Shown: positions 9,264 to 17,635 of the stretch, one piece after another | Layout of the letters: each line of letters starts with the position of its first letter | Numbering within the stretch: the first letter of the stretch is position 1 | Assembly: GCF_014203365.1 (NCBI RefSeq) | Contig: NZ_JACHIS010000001.1 | Coordinates: forward strand, 4,092,001 to 4,156,000 | Reading direction: 5' to 3' | DNA: 64,000 nt | DNA from: Actinoalloteichus hymeniacidonis | Lineage (GTDB): Bacteria > Actinomycetota > Actinomycetes > Mycobacteriales > Pseudonocardiaceae | The notes under the pieces: model-generated | Databases searched by the model: none | Told to the model about the DNA's origin: nothing | The model's input: only the letters and a program-made list of their open reading frames with translations | Translations under genes and position numbers: made by a program

Positions 9264-9920
9264 ATGGCTCGGCTCCCCCAGCCGCCTGCTCCCGACGTCC
9301 TGCGCACCATGCTGCGCGAGACCGAGGACGTGGTGGCGGTTCATCAGGCGACCAGGTTGGTCCGGGTCTTCACGACCGGCGGCCGACACCGCCAGGACTG
9401 GAACACCTTCCGACGGGTGGGTCCGCTCGCACATGCCAGATTCGATCCGCATCCCGCCGTCGGGGACCCGCCTAGACCGGAACCCGCCGACGACGGAGTC
9501 CTGTATTTCGGTCTGTCGGTGCGCACCAGCATCGCCGAGGTCTTCCAGGCCGGTTCCATCGTCGACCGACGCACCCGAGCGCCACAGCTCGTCGTGCTGC
9601 GTCCGGTCCGCCCGCTGCGGCTGCTCGACATCGCGGGTCTGTGGCCCACCAGGGCGGGTGCGTCGCAGGCGATCAGCAGTGGACCCAAGGACCGCACCCA
9701 GGCATGGGCACGGGCCATCCGTGAGGCCTATCCACAGCTCGACGGCCTCTGGTACCGCTCGTCGATGGACTCGGGCAGCCCCGCGGTGTGTCTGTGGGAT
9801 CCGCCCAGCGGCGGCGCGCTACCCGAGGAGCCCGATGTCCTGCTGCCGCTGGCCCATCCCGGGCTGGACCTGCCGCTGGGCCGGGTCTGCGAACAGTTGA
9901 GCTACACCCTGCTCGACTGA
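9264..9920 (+). CDS. RES-domain toxin (NAD+-degrading family)
   Basis: 218-aa RES protein. RES toxins such as MbcT and those of Res-Xre pairs break down NAD+ and arrest growth. Family features visible: an Arg in RLVRVFTTGG, a middle block (DDGVLYFGLSVRTSIAEVFQ) with the conserved Tyr/Phe and Glu, and a late Ser-rich block (GLWYRSSMDSGSPAVCLW). All three catalytic classes of residue (R, E, S) appear intact, so it may be active. It follows its antitoxin by 46 bp and ends 28 bp before a convergent GNAT gene. Confidence 0.82.
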   Translation: MARLPQPPAPDVLRTMLRETEDVVAVHQATRLVRVFTTGGRHRQDWNTFRRVGPLAHARFDPHPAVGDPPRPEPADDGVLYFGLSVRTSIAEVFQAGSIVDRRTRAPQLVVLRPVRPLRLLDIAGLWPTRAGASQAISSGPKDRTQAWARAIREAYPQLDGLWYRSSMDSGSPAVCLWDPPSGGALPEEPDVLLPLAHPGLDLPLGRVCEQLSYTLLD

Positions 9921-9947
9921 CCCGGATCCCGAGTGGGACTGCGCCGC

Positions 9948-10607
9948 TCAGCCCGCCTCGACGGTCGCGGCGGCCGTCGTCGCGGGGGTGGAACCGGTCT
10001 CGGGGTCCACCGGCAGCGGTCGCGAGTATCGGATCTCTGGAAGGCTGAATCCGGGCAGCTCCAGCGGGCGCACGACCTCGTCGCACGACCATCCGACCGC
10101 CTCGTAGAACGCCCGGCCCTCGGCGTTGTCCGCCATCACCCAGACCACGACGTGCTCGAAACCGGCCTCGGTCAGATGTGTCAGGCCTGCGTCGTGGGTC
10201 AGTCGGCCCGCGCCGGTACGCAGCCACCGAGGCGCGGCGTACAGCGACATCAGCTCGCCGGTTCGCCGCGTCGGGTGGGCGTCATCGGCCTCCCGGACGG
10301 GACCGACGGTGGCGTAGGCGCCGATCCATCCGTCTGGGTCCGAGTCGGTGATCGCACCGGCCCGATCCGACACGCCCGGTCCGCCCGCAGCACCCGGCTC
10401 GTCCCCGGGTAGGACGGCGAGGAAATCGGCGTGCGGCTCCGGCCAGCCCAGGGTCTCGCGCCAGTTCGGTGTCTGGTCCACCCTGGACAGTCCGTCGAGC
10501 AGTGCGGCAGGCATCAAGCCTCGGTAGACGCGCTGCCAGGCCAGCACGTTCACCCGCCCCAGCGCCGCCGCGTCGTCGAGTCCGGCCCGCCGTAATCTCC
10601 ATCGCAT
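9948..10607 (-). CDS. GNAT-family N-acetyltransferase, copy A
   Basis: 219-aa acetyl-CoA-dependent acetyltransferase; substrate unknown. The acetyl-CoA site is seen near WLRTGAGRLTHDAG, and the C-terminal NAEGRAFYEAVGWSCD block is typical. It aligns throughout with the next gene (both begin MRW and share VLAWQ/VRSWQ, the LY-x4-RGTGAG-like block and EIRYSRPL/EVRYSRPL), so the pair arose by tandem duplication. The start at 10607 is chosen by that alignment; ATG 10616 is also possible. Either way it overlaps the 3' end of copy B by about 60 bp, implying one transcript. An acidic insertion (PGDEPGAAGG region) is specific to this copy. Confidence 0.82.
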   Translation of the reverse strand: MRWRLRRAGLDDAAALGRVNVLAWQRVYRGLMPAALLDGLSRVDQTPNWRETLGWPEPHADFLAVLPGDEPGAAGGPGVSDRAGAITDSDPDGWIGAYATVGPVREADDAHPTRRTGELMSLYAAPRWLRTGAGRLTHDAGLTHLTEAGFEHVVVWVMADNAEGRAFYEAVGWSCDEVVRPLELPGFSLPEIRYSRPLPVDPETGSTPATTAAATVEAG

Positions 10608-11149
10608 TGGTCCCATGATGCCCGTTCCAACGGACGCGAATACCGGACCTCGATCAACCGGCTGCCGCCGATCTCCAGTTCGATCTGCACGCCGTCGTCC
10701 GACCAGCCATGGCGTTCGTAGAATCGCCTGCCGGACAGGTTGTCCCGCAGCACCCATAACACCGCGTGCTCGAAACCCTGCTCCGCTAGGAAGTCGACAC
10801 CGGCCTGGGAGGCGAGGTGTCCGGCACCGGTCCCTCGCACATCGGGATCACCGTAGAGCGCGACCAGCTCGCCGACGCGGACACCCGGCAGCTGATCGCG
10901 GGAGGTCCGGACCTGGGCGACGGCACAGTACGCCCCGATTCGGTCCTCGGCGTCGACGGCGACGAAGACCGCGTGCGGGTCGGGCTGATCCAACCATCGT
11001 TCCCAGCCCGGCTCGCGGGACTCGGGGCGTAGTCCCGCGAGGAACTCCGCCGGGACGATCCCGGAATAGGCATGCTGCCAACTACGGACGTTGATCTGGG
11101 ACACCCCGAAGGCATCCGTGGGTACCGCTCGACGCACCGTCCATCGCAT
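10550..11149 (-). CDS. GNAT-family N-acetyltransferase, copy B
   Basis: 199-aa paralogue of the downstream GNAT gene. The acetyl-CoA-binding loop is DVRGTGAGHLASQAG, and the C-terminal fold motif is NLSGRRFYERHGWSDDG. The ATG at 11149 (MRWTVRRAVP) is favoured because copy A begins the same way; an in-frame start at 11197 would add a non-conserved tail. No clear ribosome site precedes it. Substrate is unknown. Confidence 0.82.
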   Translation of the reverse strand: MRWTVRRAVPTDAFGVSQINVRSWQHAYSGIVPAEFLAGLRPESREPGWERWLDQPDPHAVFVAVDAEDRIGAYCAVAQVRTSRDQLPGVRVGELVALYGDPDVRGTGAGHLASQAGVDFLAEQGFEHAVLWVLRDNLSGRRFYERHGWSDDGVQIELEIGGSRLIEVRYSRPLERASWDQCDGDYGGPDSTTRRRWGG

Positions 11150-11262
11150 GGGAAGAGCATGCGTCCTCGCGCCCCTGTCTGGCCAGGGGTTTTCCACGGG
11201 GTACGGCGCTCAGGCGACGGGGCAGGTCGAACGTCCGACCTGCCCCGGCCGGCAGGAGCGGG

Positions 11263-13224
11263 TCAGACCGGCAGTCGGCGATTCCAGAAGTCCAACGCGG
11301 CCTCGAAGCGCTGGACGCGGTGCCGCGGCTGGCCGCTCCGGCTGAGTTCGTGTCCCTCGCCGGGGAAGATCAGCATCTCCACGTCGACACCGGACCGCTT
11401 CAAGGCCACGAACTGGCGCTGCGCCTGTTCCAGCGGGCAACGCCAGTCCTGCTCCGAGTGCACGACGGCGAACGGGATCTCGATCCGATGCGCGTGATAG
11501 AGCGGACTCTTCTCCCGCCAGACGACCGGGTCCGGCCCGAGGTAGGCCTCGGTGAAGAACCATCCGATGTCGGAGCTGCCGTGGAAGGAGTCCCAGGCGT
11601 TGACCGCGCGTTCGCTCCATGCGGCGACGAACCGCTCCCCGTGGTGGGCGGCCAGCCAGCTGGTCATGAAGCCACCGTAGGAACCGCCCATCACGCCGAC
11701 CCGGCTCGCGTCGCATTCCGGTTCGGCCAACCCGATGTCCAGCAGCGCCAGGATGTCGGAGACGTCGACGGTGCCCATCGCCTCCACCACCGCCCGACCG
11801 TGCCGCTGGCCGTAGCCCGCGGAACCCCGCGGATTCGACATCACCACCGCGTAGCCTGCCGCCGCGTAGACCTGGGCCTCGTCGAAGAAGCTCCACTCGT
11901 ACGACGCGAAGGGCCCGCCGTGCACGAGCAGCAACACCGGGTGCGGCCCCTCGCCCTCCGGCAGGACCAACCAGCCGTGCAGCGGATAGCCGTCGGGGCC
12001 CGTCCCGATGAGCTCCCGCGCAGGCCGTACCCCGAGGTCGCGGATCGCCCGGTTGTAGTCGGTGAGTGTCCTCGGCTCACCGGCGACGGCTCCGTCCCAG
12101 TCCAGCAGCACGACCTCGCCGGGGCCATCGGCGGCCGCACGCAGTACCGCGACGCGCCCACCGTGCACCGCGAAGGCGCGGACGTTCTCTCGTTCCGGGG
12201 TGAGCGCGGTCAACGAGGCGAGCTCGGCGTGCACCGCGTCGTCGGGCACGAACCGCAGCCGGGAAGAGCCGCGTTCGTTGACCACCACCAGAGCACCGCC
12301 CGGCACCGGGGCCGGAGCACAGCCATGGTCGAGGTGCACCGTCTCCACATCGGTGAGCCTGCGACCTTCGACGGTGCTGCCGTCGGTGGGCAGCGATGCC
12401 AGGAACAGTCCGCCGTTGCGTGCCACGGAGTCGGTCTCGCCGTGCTCGGTGCCGAGGTAGAACAGCTTGCCGTCCGGGGTGACGGTCGGGTGGGTCACGC
12501 TGCCGGTGGACCGGACGACCGGGGTGGGTTCGCCACCCGCAACCGGTACGAGGTACAGGTCGGTATGTTGGGTGTCGACCCGGCCCAGACCGCGCTCGGC
12601 GACGACGACGAGAGCGGTGCCGTCGGGTGTCCAGGCGGGTGAGTCGACCTCGAACTCGCCCTCGGTGAGCATGGTGGGCTCGGCGCCTGCTTCGAGAGCC
12701 TCCACCACGAAGAGCCGCTTGGGCTGGTCGGTCAGGAAGCCGGGACCATCGATCCGGTACTGCAGCCGGGTGATGTGACGCGGGGCCTCCGCAGCGGCGT
12801 CGATGCCCTCCTCGGTGCCGTAGCGGCCCTTCTCCGCGACCCGCGCGACGAACGCGATACGACGGGAGTCCGGGCTCCACACCGGGTTGCCTGCGCCACC
12901 GACCAGGGAGGTGATCTGGCGTGCCTCCCCGCCGTCGACGGGCATCACGAAGAGCTGTGCCCGCTCGCCGGGACAACTGCGGGAGAACGCCACCAGCCGG
13001 CCGTCCGGAGAGATCCGAGGCGCGATATCACGTTCCCCGCCGGTCCAGGCGACCGGTTCGCCGCCGTCGAGAGGGACGCGCTCGATGCGGCTGAGATAGG
13101 CGTTCTTCTCCACATCGGGACGACTGATGCCCGTCAGCAGCAGATCACCGTGAAAAGCGAGGTCACCGAGTGTCCGCAGTAGCGGTAGGTCTTGTGGACG
13201 CACCGGAGGAAACCTACCGGGCAT
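11263..13224 (-). CDS. S9-family (prolyl oligopeptidase / acylaminoacyl peptidase) serine peptidase
   Basis: 653-aa cytoplasmic peptidase with an N-terminal TolB-like beta-propeller (repeated SPDGRLVAFSR, SPDSRRIAFVAR, TPDGTALVVV blades) and a C-terminal alpha/beta-hydrolase. The catalytic triad can be read: Ser in GGSYGGFMTS, Asp in HSEQDWRCP, and His in GEGHELSR. The order and spacing fit acylaminoacyl-peptidase-like oligopeptidases that trim short peptides. No signal peptide is seen. It is monocistronic, about 114 bp downstream of the GNAT pair's start region. Confidence 0.9.
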   Translation of the reverse strand: MPGRFPPVRPQDLPLLRTLGDLAFHGDLLLTGISRPDVEKNAYLSRIERVPLDGGEPVAWTGGERDIAPRISPDGRLVAFSRSCPGERAQLFVMPVDGGEARQITSLVGGAGNPVWSPDSRRIAFVARVAEKGRYGTEEGIDAAAEAPRHITRLQYRIDGPGFLTDQPKRLFVVEALEAGAEPTMLTEGEFEVDSPAWTPDGTALVVVAERGLGRVDTQHTDLYLVPVAGGEPTPVVRSTGSVTHPTVTPDGKLFYLGTEHGETDSVARNGGLFLASLPTDGSTVEGRRLTDVETVHLDHGCAPAPVPGGALVVVNERGSSRLRFVPDDAVHAELASLTALTPERENVRAFAVHGGRVAVLRAAADGPGEVVLLDWDGAVAGEPRTLTDYNRAIRDLGVRPARELIGTGPDGYPLHGWLVLPEGEGPHPVLLLVHGGPFASYEWSFFDEAQVYAAAGYAVVMSNPRGSAGYGQRHGRAVVEAMGTVDVSDILALLDIGLAEPECDASRVGVMGGSYGGFMTSWLAAHHGERFVAAWSERAVNAWDSFHGSSDIGWFFTEAYLGPDPVVWREKSPLYHAHRIEIPFAVVHSEQDWRCPLEQAQRQFVALKRSGVDVEMLIFPGEGHELSRSGQPRHRVQRFEAALDFWNRRLPV

Positions 13225-13366
13225 CTCGACGGACTACGAGGGATTCGACCCGTCGAGCTGTCCGTTCAGACCAAATCGTTAGCAAGCCACACTATTTACC
13301 GCCGGGTGGTCCGGCCCGCGCAGGTCGGCACTCGGCCTGCGTCCGGAATCCGGTCCTGAAAACGGC

Positions 13367-13402
13367 GACGCGCCGGAACCCGTCCTGCTGGGCTCCGGCG
13401 CG
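13367..13402 (-). terminator. Hairpin downstream of terC
   Basis: An inverted repeat (arms near CGCGCCGGAACCC and GGGCTCCGGCGCG, one mismatch, 8-nt loop) lies 20-55 bp past the terC stop. It is GC-rich with no clear U-tract. The remaining 140 bp to the S9 peptidase start probably hold that gene's promoter. Confidence 0.55.
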
Positions 13403-13421
13403 ACGCGATGGATCCGACGGA

Positions 13422-14411
13422 TCAGTCGATCTCCTTCACCGCACTGGGATCGCGGCGAACCTTCCAGAGGCTCGCGACGGTGGTCACAGTGAGGACCGTG
13501 ATGATCACGCCCAGGGACAAACCGACCGAGACCTCGGGCACCGGCACCGGCTGGCCGCCGTTGATGAAGCCCAGCGTGTTCTCGTGCAACGCGTGCAGCA
13601 CCAGCTTCACACCGATGAACGCCAGGATGATCGAGAGACCGATCGACAGGTAGACCAGCTTGTTGAGCAGGCCGCCCACCAGGAAGTACAACTGGCGCAG
13701 GCCCATCAACGCGAAGGCGTTCGCGGTGAAGACCAGATACGGCTCCTGGGTCAACCCGAAGATCGCCGGGATCGAGTCGAGCGCGAACAGCAGGTCCGCA
13801 CTGGCGATGGCCACCAGTACGACAGCCATCGGGGTCAGCCAGGTCTTGCCGTCGATCTTGACGACCGACTTGCCGCCGTGGAACTCCTCGGTCACCGGCA
13901 TGAAGCGGCGAACCAGGCGGACCATCAGGTTGTCGGCGGCGTCGGAGTCGTCCTTCTCCTTGTGTCGCAGCAGGCCCCAGGCCGTGTACACCAGGAACCC
14001 ACCGAAGATGTAGAAGACCCAGCTGAAGCGCTCGATCGCGGCGGCGCCCACCGCGATGAAGATGCCGCGCAGCACCAGGGCCAGCAGGATGCCGATCAAC
14101 AGGACACGGTGCTGATGGATCTTGGGCACCGCGAAGGTCGACATGATGATCACGAAGATGAACAGGTTGTCGACGCTGAGCGCCTTCTCCGTCACATACC
14201 CGGCGAAGAACTCGCCGGCGATCGCCCCGTCGACGGTCAGCCACAACCCGATGCCGAACACCACGGCCGCGAGGACCCAGGCGATGGACCAGGTGGCGGC
14301 TTCCTTCATGCCGACCTCATGGGGGTTGCGCCCCACCAGTATCAGATCAACGGCGATCAGGGCCAGCAATACGCCGACCGTCACGAACCAGACCCATGTT
14401 GGAACGTCCAC
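13422..14411 (-). CDS. TerC-family integral membrane protein (probable Mn2+ transporter)
   Basis: 329-aa multi-spanning protein of the TerC/Alx family; characterised members export Mn2+ or load exported Mn enzymes. Family blocks are visible: the acidic membrane motif GYVTEKALSVDNLFIF, the RVLLIGILLALVLRGIF segment, and the second SADLLFALDSIPAIFGLT motif. About nine hydrophobic helices are present. The GTG at 14411 is preceded by GGAGG at ten bases, and that site lies inside a switchable hairpin (see the riboswitch entry). Regulation by Mn2+ is therefore likely. It is divergent from the hydrolase-ABC fusion gene. Confidence 0.9.
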   Translation of the reverse strand: MDVPTWVWFVTVGVLLALIAVDLILVGRNPHEVGMKEAATWSIAWVLAAVVFGIGLWLTVDGAIAGEFFAGYVTEKALSVDNLFIFVIIMSTFAVPKIHQHRVLLIGILLALVLRGIFIAVGAAAIERFSWVFYIFGGFLVYTAWGLLRHKEKDDSDAADNLMVRLVRRFMPVTEEFHGGKSVVKIDGKTWLTPMAVVLVAIASADLLFALDSIPAIFGLTQEPYLVFTANAFALMGLRQLYFLVGGLLNKLVYLSIGLSIILAFIGVKLVLHALHENTLGFINGGQPVPVPEVSVGLSLGVIITVLTVTTVASLWKVRRDPSAVKEID

Positions 14412-14421
14412 TGAGATTTAC

Positions 14422-14549
14422 CCTCCGGTGTCAGGACATGCCGATCACCGGAGGTCTCTTCCGCCGGCTCCAGCCGACCGACGGCCCCGGGCGTTCTCTG
14501 CCGAGAAACACCGTGATGACGAGACCGCCGCGAAGGAATACTCCCCTCC
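14422..14549 (-). promoter_or_regulatory. Candidate yybP-ykoY (Mn2+) riboswitch controlling terC translation
   Basis: In the terC leader the RNA reads GGAGG-GGAGTATTCC at 14549-14536, CGTCATCACGG at 14521-14511 and AAGAGACCTCC at 14460-14450. These match the order of the conserved pieces of the Mn2+ aptamer as I recall it (GGGGAGUA, CGUCA, AGACC). P1 is GGAGG with CCTCC. The same CCTCC continues as CCTCCGGTG (14454-14446), a perfect 9-bp complement of CACCGGAGG (14430-14422), which is the ribosome-binding site. Metal-stabilised P1 would free the site, giving an ON switch. The remaining 280 bp to the divergent gene show no further gene. Confidence 0.68.
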
Positions 14550-14830
14550 ACCAATCTCCGAATTGTCTACCATGCGCAGGCGTGCGCACCAGCCGAGGTG
14601 ACCAGTGACACCGGTCGCACTATCGGCCGTCCGGGTCGGGTGCCAGGGCCCCTGCCCGCAGGCCGCCAATCAAGACCACTCATGCGGGTGATCTTCTCGC
14701 CGCTGCGACGAACGGTCGATGGCAAACACCGAGCGTGCGGACGACCGACCACCGCGCTGGACTCCCCGTTCGGCGACGATCGGTGACGACGGTGTCCCTC
14801 CGGGGTGAGCTCTGCCTTAAGGTCCCTGCC

Positions 14831-17635
14831 GTGGCCGTCCGATCCCGCCGGACCAGGAGACCGTTGCTCGCGGTCGCCCTCGTCCTTCTGACCTGCACCG
14901 GGTTTCTGCTGTGGCCCCGCGATGAGGCCGCACCCGAGGTCGGTGCGCGCGAACTCACCCTGGAGCTGCCCGCAGGTCCCGGAGATGCCGCGCGGGTGAG
15001 CATCGATGCGACCCTCTACACGCCGGAGCGCACCCCGGCACCCTCCGTGTTGCTCGCGCACGGTTTCGGCGGCAGCAAGGACGATCTCGTCGAACAGGCG
15101 CAGTCACTGGCCGAACGCGGCTTCGTCGTGCTCTCCTATTCGGCACGCGGCTTCGGCGCCAGCACGGGCCGCATCGGCCTGAACTCGCCGGACCACGAGG
15201 TCAACGACGCTCGCGAGTTGGTCACCTGGCTGGCGGGCAGACCCCAGGTCCTCTCGGACGGACCGGACGACCCCGTCGTCGGTGTCGCAGGCGCGTCCTA
15301 CGGCGGTGCGCTGGCGCTGTTGCTGGCCGGAACGGACGACCGGGTCGACGCCATCGCCCCGATGATCACCTATAACGACCTCAACCGCGCGTTGCTGCCC
15401 AATGCCGCAGGCAAGCCCCAGTCGGGCGCGGTGACACCGGCGGCCGGGCCCGAGTCCGGAACCGGCGTCTTCAAACAAGCGTGGGCCGCCTCGTTGTTCA
15501 GCTCCGGATTCCGAGCGAACCCCGCAGGCTCGGACGACCGCGAGTCGGAGCAGGACTCACCGCAGCAGGATGGCGCGCCCGCCGCCGCCCCGGACCAGGG
15601 CCCGTTGACCTGCGGTCGCTTCAACAGCGCGGTCTGCCAGGCCTACACCGAACTCGCCACCACGGGCCGCCCGAGCAACCAGACGGTCGAGCTGCTCGCC
15701 TCGCTGTCGCCGTCCTCGGTCACCACGTCGATCCAGGCGCCCACCCTGTTGATCCAGGGCAGACAGGACACCCTGTTCGGCTTCGAGGAGGCCGATGCCA
15801 CCGCCCGACAGATCACCGAGGCGGGCGGCGAGGTCCGAATGATCTGGTACGACGGCGGCCATGACGGCGACTCGCCCGGTCCGGACCTGCTCGACGAGGT
15901 CGGCGACTGGTTCGACTTCCATCTCGCCGACCGGGGCGCGGACCCCGGCACCGGTTTCGAGTACGCCCTGCCCAACACCGGTCCCAACGACGACGCGCCC
16001 ATCCAGACCGTCAGCGTGGACGCCTATCCCGGCTTGGCGGGCGCCGAGGGAACGACCAGGGAGAACCATCGACTCGTCGGACAGGCGACCCCGGTGCTGC
16101 GACCGCCCGGCGGCGAACCCGCCTCGATCAGCAGTCTGCCCGGTGTCGGTCTCGGCGGCGTGCCCGGCGGGAACGAGTTCGCCACGGACCTCCCCGGCCA
16201 GGTCGCCCGATTCACCAGCGAACCGCTGACCGAGTCGGTGTTGATCACCGGCTCGCCCAAGGTCAGTCTCAAGATCTCGGCCGTCCCCGGCCAGCCCAGA
16301 GACGGATCGACGGTGCTGTTCGCCAAGTTCTACGACCTGAGCGGCGGCGACGACCGCAGGCTGCCGGGCGGCGGCGTGGCACCGATCAGACTCGGCGATC
16401 TACCGGCCGACGGTTCACCGGCCGAGGTCGTCGTCACCCTGCCGGGCATCGTGCACACCCTCGACGCCGGGGATCGCATCGAGATCGCGGTGACCACGAC
16501 CGACCAGGCGTATCGAAGCCCGCAGCAGCCTGCGGTGCAGCTGGTGGAACTGGGCGGTGACGAGCACATCAGCCTGCCCACGGTCCCGGGGACACCGACC
16601 CAGGTCACGGCGCAGGCGACCCCGCTGTTCGGGGCGCTGACGGTGGTCGTCCTCGGCTTGGCTGTGGCCGCGGTCGGCGCCTTCCGCCGCAAGCAGACCG
16701 CCGACTTCGAACCGGCACTGGCCGATGCCCCGTTCGCCACCGACGGGCTCGGAAAGTCCTACGGAAGCAGCGAAACCGCCGTCGTCTCCGATCTGTCGGT
16801 CCGGGTCGAGCCCGGTCAGGTCGTCGGACTGCTCGGTCCCAACGGGGCAGGCAAGACCACCACGTTGCGCATGCTGCTGGGTCTGATCGCTCCGACGACC
16901 GGTTCGGTGCGGGTGTTCGGTCACCTCATCAGACCCGGGGCCCCGGTCCTGTCCAGGGTCGGCTCCTTCGTGGAGGGCGCAGGCTTCCTTCCTCACCTGT
17001 CCGGTCTGGAGAACCTGCGCTCCTATTGGGCGACCACCGGGCGCACCCCGGAGAGCGCCCGTCTGGACGAGGCGTTGGCGATCGCCGGGCTCGGTGCCTC
17101 GATCCATCGCCGAGTGGACTCCTACAGCCAGGGGATGCGCCAACGGCTCGCGCTGGCCCAAGCCATGCTCGGACTGCCGGATCTGCTCGTCCTGGACGAA
17201 CCCGCCAACGGGCTCGACCCGCCGCAGATCCATCAGCTGCGCAAGGTGCTGGCCGACTACGCCGCGACCGGGCGCACCGTGCTCGTGTCCAGTCACCTGC
17301 TCTCCGAGGTCGAGCAGACCTGCGACCATCTGATCGTGTTGCATCGGGGTCGACTGGTCGCATCGGGCCCGGTGACCGACATCGTCGCGGGCGATGGGCA
17401 GTTCGTCTTCGCGGTGGACGATCCCGAGCTGGCAAGCCAGGCGTTGTACAGCCTGCCCGGCGTGGACGAGATCACGAAGCAGGAGCGTTCCGTGACGGCA
17501 CGGCTGGTCGACGCACCGGTGTCGACGGCGGTCGCGGTCCTGGTCAACGCCGGGGTCGCCGTCGGCAACGTCGGGCCGCGCGGCAGACTCGAGGACGCAT
17601 TCCTGCAACTCGTCGGTGGGGAGAACACACCGTGA
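14831..17635 (+). CDS. Fusion of S15/CocE-type alpha/beta hydrolase with ABC transporter ATPase
   Basis: 934-aa two-enzyme protein. An N-terminal membrane helix or signal anchor (RPLLAVALVLLTCTGFLL) leads into an alpha/beta hydrolase with nucleophile Ser in GASYGGALAL and the X-Pro-dipeptidyl-peptidase-like jelly-roll domain. A second membrane helix (LFGALTVVVLGLAVAAVGAF, about residue 600) follows, then a complete ABC ATPase: Walker [10 protein letters not shown], signature YSQGM, Walker B LLVLDEPANGLDP, and the His switch SSHLLSEV. The layout puts the hydrolase outside and the ATPase inside. The GTG at 14831 has AAGG eight bases upstream; earlier in-frame starts lack a ribosome site. The next gene, its permease, overlaps by GTGA. 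Confidence 0.85.
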   Translation: MAVRSRRTRRPLLAVALVLLTCTGFLLWPRDEAAPEVGARELTLELPAGPGDAARVSIDATLYTPERTPAPSVLLAHGFGGSKDDLVEQAQSLAERGFVVLSYSARGFGASTGRIGLNSPDHEVNDARELVTWLAGRPQVLSDGPDDPVVGVAGASYGGALALLLAGTDDRVDAIAPMITYNDLNRALLPNAAGKPQSGAVTPAAGPESGTGVFKQAWAASLFSSGFRANPAGSDDRESEQDSPQQDGAPAAAPDQGPLTCGRFNSAVCQAYTELATTGRPSNQTVELLASLSPSSVTTSIQAPTLLIQGRQDTLFGFEEADATARQITEAGGEVRMIWYDGGHDGDSPGPDLLDEVGDWFDFHLADRGADPGTGFEYALPNTGPNDDAPIQTVSVDAYPGLAGAEGTTRENHRLVGQATPVLRPPGGEPASISSLPGVGLGGVPGGNEFATDLPGQVARFTSEPLTESVLITGSPKVSLKISAVPGQPRDGSTVLFAKFYDLSGGDDRRLPGGGVAPIRLGDLPADGSPAEVVVTLPGIVHTLDAGDRIEIAVTTTDQAYRSPQQPAVQLVELGGDEHISLPTVPGTPTQVTAQATPLFGALTVVVLGLAVAAVGAFRRKQTADFEPALADAPFATDGLGKSYGSSETAVVSDLSVRVEPGQVVGLLGPNGAGKTTTLRMLLGLIAPTTGSVRVFGHLIRPGAPVLSRVGSFVEGAGFLPHLSGLENLRSYWATTGRTPESARLDEALAIAGLGASIHRRVDSYSQGMRQRLALAQAMLGLPDLLVLDEPANGLDPPQIHQLRKVLADYAATGRTVLVSSHLLSEVEQTCDHLIVLHRGRLVASGPVTDIVAGDGQFVFAVDDPELASQALYSLPGVDEITKQERSVTARLVDAPVSTAVAVLVNAGVAVGNVGPRGRLEDAFLQLVGGENTP

